Source of the DNA: Larix kaempferi
Lineage: Eukaryota; Streptophyta; Pinopsida; Pinales; Pinaceae
DNA length: 64,000 nucleotides
Direction: 5' to 3'
Assembly: GCA_027924585.1 (NCBI GenBank)
Contig: BSBM01002086.1
Coordinates: 496,001 to 560,000, forward strand
A program made the translations under genes and the position numbers. The notes under the pieces were generated by a model. It had not been told where the DNA came from. It made no database searches and was given only the letters and a program-made list of their open reading frames with translations. Below are positions 55,357-64,000 of this stretch, piece after piece (within the stretch, counting starts at the first letter, position 1; each line of letters opens with the position of its first letter).

Positions 55357-57024
55357 TCAAGCAAGAAAAGATTTCTCATAACAATTAAGTATTACTTTAT
55401 GTTGTTCAAGCCAGTCCATGCTAATCAACAAGTCATATGAACCTAATGGTAAAACATTCAGATTAACTTGCGTTTTCAGCTGACTTATAAACACTTCACA
55501 ATCTTTGACAAAATCTGTAACCTTTCTTTTAGTGTCAGTTGCAAGCTGAACTAACCATGCATGATCAAATTTCTCTACTTTTAACTTGCAACTGTTCACT
55601 AAAGTAGGTGAAATATAACTCAGATTTGCACCTGGATCTATCAGAATGGAAATAGATTTGTTTTGTATCATACCTTCAATTTCGACCATAGATGTTTGAT
55701 GGCCAACATGACGATTTTCCAGCGCTGGATTTATTCTGGGCATTTCTCTCGCGATATCTCCAATTGTAGGTTCTATTTGCATAGTGTGAATATTGTTGAC
55801 TGTCCTTTTGTTGCGTGGGCAATCAGCTTTCTTGTGTGGTCCACCGTAGTTGAAACACTTCAAAGGTCCTTTTTGTTCAACATACCTGTTGTTGTTATTA
55901 TTATTAGGTACATTCTTGGCAGCATTAAAATTCTGTGGTGCATTACCCCTGTAATTATTATTACTTGAAAAATTTCTGTTATTAAAATTTTTCTTAAAAC
56001 TTCCAGAATTTTGATTAAAAATCTTCTTTTTGTGATCAAAATGATTAGACTTATTACTCTTCCAGCCAGTTGTTCCTTCTCTTTTTCTATTTTCATCAAA
56101 ACAGAAATTAGCTTTTCTCATGGCCTCTTCCAAGGTGGAAGGGTTATCATACTCGATCTGGTCTTTTATATTGAAAGGTAGACAACTGAGAAACCTTTGC
56201 ACTTTAGGCTTCTCTTCGACCATATAAGGTACATACCTCAACAAGCTAAGGAACTTGCTGCACAACTCTTTCATTTTCATTGTACCCAACTTCAAATCAT
56301 AAAACTCTTTTGACTTATCTCCAAAATACTGTTCCGACAATTTTTTTTTCTTAAACAACTTTTTAAACATATTCGAGGTTACTTCTCTTTCTTTTATACT
56401 CTTAATTATTTTAAGATCTCGCCACCAAATATCTTCCTTCCCGGTCAGATTGTAAATAGCCATCTTGGCTTTTAACTGAGAAGAGTAATCGTAAATATTA
56501 AAGTACTTCTTCATTCCAGACAACCATGGTTCAACTGCCTCACCCTTCTCACTTTCGCCATTAAAGGTTGGTGGCTTAATCTTTTTAAATTCTCCAGTAA
56601 TCTGTTCATGATGCTTATGTTTTCTCTTTTTAGAGAAACAATCACTGTTACTGCTGTCATAATCAAAGTTACTATTACTTTGATCAGATTCAGATGATGA
56701 GTAACTATTCCTTTTATCATTTCTTGCTTTCTTATGTTTATGTTTGTGGGACATTGTTTCAGAATCAGACTTCATTTCTGGTTTTCCGCCTCTTTCATAA
56801 TTGTGACAGTTCTCCCTCAAATTCTGTTTTAACTCCTCCTTTACCTTCAGAATCCATTCATTCTCTTCTTTAACAGTTCTTAACTCATATTTTAATTCCT
56901 GTACAGTACGTAAAAATTCGGAAGACTGGTTATTTAATTCAACATAAATTCCTTCGGGATTATTATTATTAATACGTTCATTACGAGGAGATCTGTCCTC
57001 TGCCGATTCTTCTAGTATTTCCAT
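55357..57024 (-). CDS. D1 gag-protease, 555 codons, uninterrupted
   Basis: Met at 57024 starts a charged N-terminal region with a likely coiled coil (about 35-75), a Ser/Lys-rich stretch, and the gag core from about 145 (IKPPTFNGESEK, EPWLSGMKKYF, WWRDLK, LKLGTMKMKEL, RFLSCLP). An Asn-rich linker (about 335-380) follows. The knuckle reads CFNYGGPHKKADC, with C390, H397 and C402 present but Tyr at the second Cys. The protease region has LIDPGANLSYIS (Asp463; Pro where Ser/Thr is usual) and GSYDLLISMDWL. It has no stop over 1.67 kb, unlike the pol frames nearby. A frame change separates it from the fusion segment. Confidence 0.88.
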   Translation of the reverse strand: MEILEESAEDRSPRNERINNNNPEGIYVELNNQSSEFLRTVQELKYELRTVKEENEWILKVKEELKQNLRENCHNYERGGKPEMKSDSETMSHKHKHKKARNDKRNSYSSSESDQSNSNFDYDSSNSDCFSKKRKHKHHEQITGEFKKIKPPTFNGESEKGEAVEPWLSGMKKYFNIYDYSSQLKAKMAIYNLTGKEDIWWRDLKIIKSIKEREVTSNMFKKLFKKKKLSEQYFGDKSKEFYDLKLGTMKMKELCSKFLSLLRYVPYMVEEKPKVQRFLSCLPFNIKDQIEYDNPSTLEEAMRKANFCFDENRKREGTTGWKSNKSNHFDHKKKIFNQNSGSFKKNFNNRNFSSNNNYRGNAPQNFNAAKNVPNNNNNNRYVEQKGPLKCFNYGGPHKKADCPRNKRTVNNIHTMQIEPTIGDIAREMPRINPALENRHVGHQTSMVEIEGMIQNKSISILIDPGANLSYISPTLVNSCKLKVEKFDHAWLVQLATDTKRKVTDFVKDCEVFISQLKTQVNLNVLPLGSYDLLISMDWLEQHKVILNCYEKSFLA

Positions 57025-57153
57025 ACCTGCAATTTAAAGGTCAATTTGTTATGTACAAAAATACAATTAAAATAAAAGTTAGTAACATAAACTTTCTGAT
57101 TTGTTTTCTGTTTACGCGCGTGAGCCTATTTCAAGCCTAGAGTTCGAACTCGC
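57025..57153 (-). other. Short leader of D1
   Basis: About 130 bp between primer site and gag. Nothing else seen. Confidence 0.75.
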
Positions 57154-57165
57154 GCTCTGATACCA
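57154..57165 (-). promoter_or_regulatory. Primer binding site of D1 (initiator tRNA-Met)
   Basis: The - strand reads TGGTATCAGAGC, two bases from the LTR end. Confidence 0.92.
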
Positions 57166-57167
57166 CT

Positions 57168-60100
57168 AGTAACATCCCGAAAATTTAACTCAAATTAAAA
57201 TTTTTTGAAGTAGCATTAATTACTAAGAATGCTAATTGCGAAAATAAATGTTTGTTAACTACTTAACTAATAGCAGTTTAATACAATTGAGAAATTGTAA
57301 TTTTTAAACATAATAAGAAAACAATTCACTTGAAATATAATGTAATTCTATAAACGATGTTTAATTTCTCATGCGATACAGTTCTTGCGATAAATACTAA
57401 CAACTATGTTTGAATGTTGATGAAGGGGTTCCTACGTGCCCTGAGGTTTACTTAGCTTGGATAGCTAAAGCATTGAACCTGTCTCTTTTTGCAGATTCAT
57501 AGGTAAGGTATTACAACAATTCAAGTACTTCAAGTAATTCAATATTTGTTTCTGATAGCCATCACTGCAATAAGATAGCGAAAGTATTTTCTGTACAAGA
57601 AAGATGTTAAAGGTAAGGACCTTTAGTTTGTTCTTTCAACTTAACAAGTGTTATCTTAACTATTTATACAATTTGCGGAAGTCACTATTAACACTATTTG
57701 TTCTGATATGTGGACGTTCCCACATTTATTTTGTTTTGTGTCAAGGAAACGTAGGTTACTTTTTATTCTGATACCTGCAAGGTTAGATAAGTTTTACATT
57801 TCAAAGTACCAGTATTATTGTAAAACAATTTCGACATGAGACTCCCATTATTGGATGATATTACTAAGAAAAAATGGCAAAAATTATAGAAATATATACT
57901 AATCCTTTGATATGCTAAATGAGATTTTAATGGGATATCATATCACTTCTATGTGCATTGTAAAGATCTTCTACCTATTTATCAAGTCCCATGCTATGTA
58001 CTATATGACCTGTTGTTTAAATGAAAACCATATGCAACATAACGTGTCAACCATACCTTTATGGACTAAAACAATTTCTATATTTGATATCTATTATAGT
58101 CATCAAATAGCATGTTCATATGGTAAGGTTAGAATTATTGAAATGGTGCGATGCTCAAAGTAATACATTCTATTTCTAATGGTATTATTATAGGTTACCT
58201 ATAGTTTAACTACCATGTAATACACATGAAATGTGACCTATGCACTATATGGAACAATATATAATTGTAAACTATGCAATGGTGATGGTATAATTTAAAC
58301 TTTAATATCATACCAAACCTAGATACGAAAACTATGCAAACCTTGAAGTATGAAATGTGATACTATGCAATTCATGCCATTTATGGATGTTGACAGATCT
58401 TTTAATGCTCTGCAGGTCCTCGGTGATTGTTGTTAACGTAACTGAGCTGAGCCTTTTAATGATCTCGCCTACTCCATCAGTGGATTACCCAGTTGGCTAT
58501 CTAGGTGGTAGATGCCACGTGAAGTTTTGTGCGAACGTTGATGGTTTTTCCGAGCTGGATGATGTTTAACATGGTGAACTTTCTCCGAGCTGGACATGGC
58601 TTTAATAGATTTATTAATGAAGCCTTTAAGTACTGGGATTTGAAATTTGTGATCCCCAGCTGGCTTGATCTGCTCCATTGATCTGGTTCTGTCCTCGGGT
58701 TTGGGTTTTTGACCTAACTGCTCGTGCTATTTCTCCTTTGGTATCACTGCTTTGCATTCATTTGGAGAGGTTAGACTTGGATCTAGGCCGACAGTCTGTG
58801 TGGTAATAGGGTTTGATACCAGTTGCATGCGATCTTTCTTGCTCGGGTTCGATGGTGGGATCTCTGGTTAAAGTATTGATAGTTCAGGTTGATAATGGAG
58901 TTCGAGCGTTGCTTACTCTGTAGCTTTCACTGTGCACTTTGATTGAGAGTTCTCCAGGTTTTCTATTGTGTTTTAGGGTTTTTAAAATAGAACCTGTGGT
59001 CTTTTAATGAGCTCGATGGTGAAAATTTGTAACACATGAAAATTTCCTTACGACTGTTAGGTGGATTTGAGTCTTGGTGCTATCAGTGTTCCAGCTTCTT
59101 GCTCCTGCAAACAAAGGTAAGGTTTTTGACTTCATTGTTATTGTTTGCAATGTTTAAGGTTTGATTTCGTGCAACTTATTGTTTTCAAAAAGGATTTTAA
59201 CTTGATGATTGTTTTTATGGCAGGCAATGACATCGTCTTGGAGGATATAGTGCTAAAATCTCAATGGGAGTTGATAGCTCTCTCCACTTGGTAAGCCTTG
59301 GTGGCATAACCCCTCGTAGGTTCTCTCGGCATAGCTTGTTGATGAGGTTGCTCGTTCAATACTTGTTGCTAGATCCTGGCATCGTTTTAGCAATACACTT
59401 AGTGTCTTGAATGTAATATTTTAATGGAGAGAGGGTGAACCCTCGTCACGTTTTTAGAACTGGCTCGACCGAGTGTTGTTTTGACATTTCATTAAATGAT
59501 TTGAACTAGGGAATGAAACCCTCTCTATATAAATAAATTTACAATTATGATTTGGAAGCAACGATGGTTTAGATACATATTTTAAATGCAATATGATGCT
59601 TGACTAAATTTTATGGCATTTAAATGAATAGAGATGCCTAAAGCCATTAGGCTATATTGATGAACAGGTTTGCGGTTTTAATCTTTGTGTTCTATACTTT
59701 TATAAAAATGATAACTAAGTGGCTTAGCCACGGTTTAGGGTAGTTATTCAGATTTTGAAGTTGATACAAAAGACTAGGATGAATGTTTTCTACTTCAACC
59801 ACTTTATAAAAAATATGGTTTTCGATTATAAATCAGTATTGAATTTATTTGATTTCTCGTGAAGAGTTCTTTGCTGAAAGGGTATTATCCCTGAGTCGAT
59901 TGACCATAAAAATAAATGTGATTTCGAAATCTCAATCCTAAATGCAAACGCCTAGAGTGACTTTGTAGTGTAAAAGAAAAATAAATATAACAATAAAGAA
60001 AGACAAAAGAATGAATAGAATGTTATGTGCCAGGGTTTTCGGCCATGTATCGAATGTTTGGCAAACTGCTTTAAATATATATTAATAGGGTGTTTATACA

Positions 60101-61549
60101 GTGATATGTGTAGATCCGTTCATGTTCCTTTATTGGAATCAATAGACACTGCAAATGTCTACATTTTAATATTTGTAATGAATTTTGAAATAAATTGTTG
60201 CTAAGGAACAGAATCGGATTATTGCAAGAATTGAAAAGAGGACATAAAAACGTAAAAACCCTAGTCTATTCCATGACTATCAAAAATAGAAATGAAATCA
60301 AATACTGAATGATGTTATTTAATTTGCAGCTGTTATTTCAAGAAATGTTTATGAAATAAAAAAAATATAGTGAATCTTAAACCTTAAACTGATGAAAGAA
60401 ATACAGTGAACCTGGAAACATTTAACTGATAAAAGAATGATAAGAGAAAGACAGAGAATTGTGTTATTTGATACGAAAAATTAATGGTAGGGAAAACTAA
60501 CAAAATATAACAGGGTTGATCTTCTCATTCACCTGGCAATTTGCCTATCATTTTATCTACATTAATTTTTTCTCTGTACTAGAGTACGATGCAGATCCAT
60601 TAGCATGGGGAAAAATGCAGAGAATATTTTATTCAATTTATTAGTACTATTCACAATCCTAATTAGGTTTAGAAACTGAAAAACAGATGCATATGAACAA
60701 GAATACATTCTGTAAATAGGAATTAAATACTTGTAGATAAAAGAATTTGATTGCTTAATTGCAGATAAACAAATAGAATCTGTAAATGAAGATAGGGTTG
60801 ACAAACACCCAAGGAGGCCTGTTCCTCCCAACCTTCTCCAGAAGAAGCAACCAAAATGATGGATTCTTATGGACCTCCTATCCTGCATATCGAACCACCA
60901 AGTAGATGGAATCTGTGTAGAAGCAAGGCACCAAGTAATATAACTTTTGCACTCTGTAGTATAACTTCTGCACTAAAAACATGCCTTATGCACTTAGCAA
61001 TGTAACTTCTGCACTCAACAATGTAAATTCTGCACTCAGTAGTAATAGGAAGACTCAAAACATGATAAAAAACTCAGCATATCCCCTCATCAAATCTCTT
61101 GGATGCAAGCACAGCAAAAACCCAAGGTAAATTTCCTCGTCAAGAAAAGTGATGAACCTCAGTTCATAATTTGATGGCTCTTATATAGACTTCCTAGTTC
61201 TTTAGTGGTCAGTTCGGAATAAATTAGCCTCAAGCTCCAGTACCACCTTCCAGGGCACTATGACCACATTTCAAGGGAGTTGTCCCATACCAACAGCTAG
61301 TTAGTTGCATCATGATGCTGCCACTTGTCCATTTCCTTCTACCCCAGATTCCATTCCACCTAGTGGGTCAATAACCACTCTTTCAACAGTCCCCTTAGGT
61401 GTTTGTCTCCTATTTTTTTTTATTAAATAATAAAATATTGTGCAAATTACAATCATCCCTAGACACTTGTCCAACATAAAAAATTTACAATAAAAGTTAA
61501 CATAATGTTTCTGACATAAAATGTTCCTCAGCGAAAAGGGCACGTTACA
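57168..61549 (-). repeat. D array middle LTR, complete, 4.38 kb
   Basis: From AGTAACATCCCG (expected TGTAACATCCCG as at 40396) to CACGTTACA. It serves as 5' LTR for D1 and 3' LTR for D2. It is longer than the 3.3-kb internal part. Compared with the left LTR it has an extra piece of about 28 bp near 60735-60765 and one more TAACTTCTGCACTC-type unit near 61005-61025. No coding domain is recognised; its short frames are not supported as genes. Confidence 0.9.
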
Positions 61550-61578
61550 AACACCCCCACTTAAGCTCAACATCGTCC

Positions 61579-62592
61579 TCAATGTTTCTTATTCTTCATC
61601 AGATTCCTCATGGAACAGAACTGGATATGCTGCCTACATATTATTTTCCAGTTCCCAAGTAGCTTCATCAGGGCTAAGGTGCTTCCATTGCACCTTAACC
61701 TGCCGTATGGTGCGATTTGAAGCATAATTTCCCTCGGGTCGAGAATACAGTCCAGTTCCACCTGAAAATCTTTTTCTAGTTCCACCTATATGTCATTCGA
61801 ATTCAGCACATGAGTAGCATCGTGAACATACTTCTTTAAAACATAAATGTGAAAAACATTGTGGATTTTTAAATTATATGGAAATGCCAATTGATATGCA
61901 ACAGATCCAACCCTTGATAGGATTTTGAATGGTCCACAATACCTTGGTGCTAGTTTAGCACAACTCCCAAGCTTCAAAGAACTTTTCTTGGGTTTTACCT
62001 TTATAAAAACATGGTCTCCCACCTGAAATCCTCTTTCAGTGCGTTTCAAATCTGCATAACTTTTCTGCCGATCTTGGGCAAATTTTAAATTACGTTGAAC
62101 CTGTTTTACGGTTAGCTCCATTTCTTTCAATAAATCTGGTCCTAGTATTAATCTGTCTACAGGGTTATCCCAAGAAATAGGAGTACAACATTTTCTTCCA
62201 TACAAAATCTCGAATGGACTTAACTTAGCAGATGCTTGATAATGATTATTGTATGCAAATTCTGCTAAATGTAGATAATCTTCCCACTTAGATGGTTGAT
62301 CTTTGACATACATTCTTTACATGTTTTCTAAAATCAGGTTTACCCTTTCTGTTTGACCATCAGTTTGTGGGTGGAAAGAAGTGCTGAAATTTAGTTTAGT
62401 ATTTAATCCTTTAAACAGTGTTGTCCAAAAAATTTCAGTGAACTTAGAGTCCCGGTCAGAAATAATTACCTTTGGAATTCCGTGCAAGCGAAATATTTTC
62501 TTCATGAATACATCTGCATTGTTAGAAGCTTTAAAAGTGGTTTTAACAGGAATAAAATGAGTAACCTTACTTAACTTGTCCACAACGACCAT
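61579..62592 (-). pseudogene. D2 integrase core and C-terminal region (broken)
   Basis: Same as D1: Asp in VVVDKLSKVTHF, Asp in SDRDSKFTE and Glu in QTERVNL. One stop near 62316 splits the core; the C-terminal part runs 61786-62313 with GDHVFIKVKP and RYCGPFKIL. A further broken piece reaches 61579. Confidence 0.88.
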
Positions 62593-62689
62593 TATGGAGT
62601 CATTCTGTTTTTGGTTTTTAGGAAAACCTATAATAAAATCAATACTTATAATCTCCCATTTCCATTCCGGAATTGGAAATGGCTACAAT

Positions 62690-62943
62690 AATCCAGCTGG
62701 GTGTTGGTGTTCAACCTTTATAGTCTAACATTCGAAACACCTAGCTAGATACTCATTTAACTCTAGAATATTCATCCTGTAGGGAGAATTCAAGTTTGGT
62801 ACCGCACCTGGTACTAACTCAATGGTGAAATCAAGTTCACATTTTCGAGGTAATCCTGGAATTTCTTTCAGGAATACGTCAAAAAATTCCCTAAGGAAGG
62901 GAATATCCTCCAATTTTAACTTGTCTTCTTTAGATGAACACTA
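62690..62943 (-). pseudogene. D2 pol fusion: same RT-edge to integrase-finger joint
   Basis: The frame reads ELDFTIELVPG, NSPYRMNILEL and then EYLARCFEC, followed by a stop where D1 has Gln. The joint at 62753-62766 matches D1 base by base around TTTAACTCTAG. Like D1 it lacks the RT palm, RNase H and His-His half of the finger. Confidence 0.88.
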
Positions 62944-63120
62944 GTCATTAATAACATTAAAAACAAACATTTTACAGCCGTTTCTGGAAGCTCTTTTTAC
63001 TTGTAAAGCAGAAATCTGTCTAACTGAAATCTTCCTATGAATTCCTTTTACTGTTTCAATATTACCTTCATTATTCAAGAAGGTAAAAGATTTCTCATAA
63101 AAATTAAGTATTACTCTATG

Positions 63121-63595
63121 CTATTCAAGCCAATCCATGCCAATCAACAAGTCATATGAACCTAATGGTAAAACATTCAGATTAAATTGCATTTTCAAAT
63201 GACTTATAAACACTTCACTATCTTTGACAAAATCTGTAACCTTTCTTTTAGTGCCAGTTGCAAGTTGAATTAACCATGCATTATCAAATTTCTCTACTTT
63301 TAACTTGCAACTGTTCACTAAAGTAGTTGAAATATAACTCAGATTTTCACCTAGATCTATCAGAATGGAAATAGATTTGTTTTGTATCATACCTTCAATT
63401 TCGACCATAGATGTTTGATGGTCAGCTTGATGATTTTCCAGCGTTGCATTTATTCTGGGCATTTCTCTTACGATATCTCCAACTATAGGTTCTGTTTTCA
63501 TAGTGTGAATATTGTTGACTGTCCTTTTGTTGCGTGGGAAATCAACTTTCTCGTGTGGTCCACCGCAGTCGAAACACTTCAAAGTTCCTTTTTTT
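63121..63595 (-). pseudogene. D2 protease region and zinc knuckle
   Basis: The knuckle reads CFDCGGPHEKVDF: the second Cys, missing in D1, is present here, but the last Cys is Phe. The protease motif is LIDLGENLSYIS, so the residues after Asp are changed. GSYDLLIGMDWLE ends the segment. A frame change occurs near a T run at 63590. Confidence 0.85.
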
Positions 63596-64000
63596 CAGCA
63601 TACCTGTTGTTGTTGTTATTATTAGGTACATTCTTGGCAGCATTAAAATTCTATGGTGCATTACCCCTGTAATTATTATTACTTGGAAAATTTCTGTTAT
63701 TAAAATTTTTCTTAAAACTTCCAGAATTTTGATTAAAAATCTTCTTTTTGTGATCAAAATTATTAGACTTATTACTCTTCTAGCCAGTTGTTCCTTCTCT
63801 TTTTCTATTTTGATCAAAACAGAAATTAGCTTTTCTCATGGCCTCTTCCAAGGTGGAAGGGTTATCATACTCGATCCGGTATTTTATATTGAAAGGTAGA
63901 CAACTGAGAAACCTTTTCACTTTAGGCTTCTCTTCGACCATATAAGGTGCATACCTTAGCAAGCTAAGGAACTTGCTACACAACTCTTTCATGTTCATTG
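63596..64000 (-). pseudogene. D2 gag, C-terminal part, continuing beyond the window
   Basis: Matches D1 gag from ELCSKFLSLLRY to the Asn-rich linker (NMKELCSKFL, RFLSCLPFNIK, STLEEAMRKANFCFD). A TAG at about 63780 replaces a Trp codon of D1. The gag N terminus lies outside the window. Confidence 0.87.

Larger units (their letters stand above)
40396..64000 (-). mobile_element. D array: tandem Ty3/gypsy LTR-internal-LTR-internal, split by C
   Basis: Units on the - strand: LTR (40396-40498 plus 49951-53831), internal D1 (53832-57167), LTR (57168-61549), internal D2 (61550 to the window end). All have the same direction, and the middle LTR is shared by both internals. Both internals carry gag, protease and integrase but lack most of RT and all RNase H at the same junction. 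The right end is outside the window. C is inserted in the first LTR. Confidence 0.88.

Noticed and set aside
57154-57165. Possible tRNA gene fragment
   Set aside because: The 12-base match to initiator tRNA-Met is a primer binding site next to an LTR; no tRNA arms are present.

Overview
This window looks like nuclear DNA from a plant with a large, repeat-rich genome. I found no host gene, tRNA, rRNA or CRISPR array. Essentially all 64 kb can be assigned to LTR retrotransposons inserted into one another and decayed to different degrees. The long repeat-bearing leaders, very long LTRs and heavily decayed copia and gypsy copies would suit a gymnosperm-like giant genome, but that is inference and the sequence does not prove it.

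Layout. Element A (1-13168, + strand, starts before the window) belongs to a family with no reverse transcriptase. It is split by a young, nearly intact Ty1/copia element, called copia1 (1635-7853, - strand, flanked by a CAGGA duplication). A sits in the left LTR of E, a Ty3/gypsy element (13169-20838, - strand). E sits in the left LTR of X1, a Ty1/copia element (20839-33346, + strand). X1 is also split by element B (22844-28294, - strand), a second RT-less copy that has lost its 3' part. X1 and its relative X2 (36275-40395, + strand) flank a 2.9 kb piece of F, another Ty3/gypsy element (33347-36274, - strand). From 40396 to the window end lies D, a Ty3/gypsy array (- strand) with the order LTR, internal, LTR, internal. 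Its first LTR is split by element C (about 40499-49950, + strand), the best preserved RT-less copy.

Two kinds of non-autonomous element stand out. The A/B/C family carries a protein with two CCHC zinc knuckles and a retropepsin-like domain, followed by a C-terminal region with hydrophobic, membrane-like segments. It has no RT, RNase H or integrase, and its primer binding site differs from the initiator-Met site seen in its neighbours. The D family keeps gag, protease and an integrase core, but both copies have the same in-frame junction that removes RT and RNase H. Both would need enzymes from other elements to move.

Other structure includes three successive tandem arrays in the 3' noncoding part of X1, a 52-bp array of variable copy number in the RT-less family, a palindrome-rich degenerate array in the leader of E, and a GTAGCGC-type motif repeated in both the LTRs and the leaders of A/B/C. 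Percent identities and ages are by eye over the stretches stated; no alignment or database search was run.
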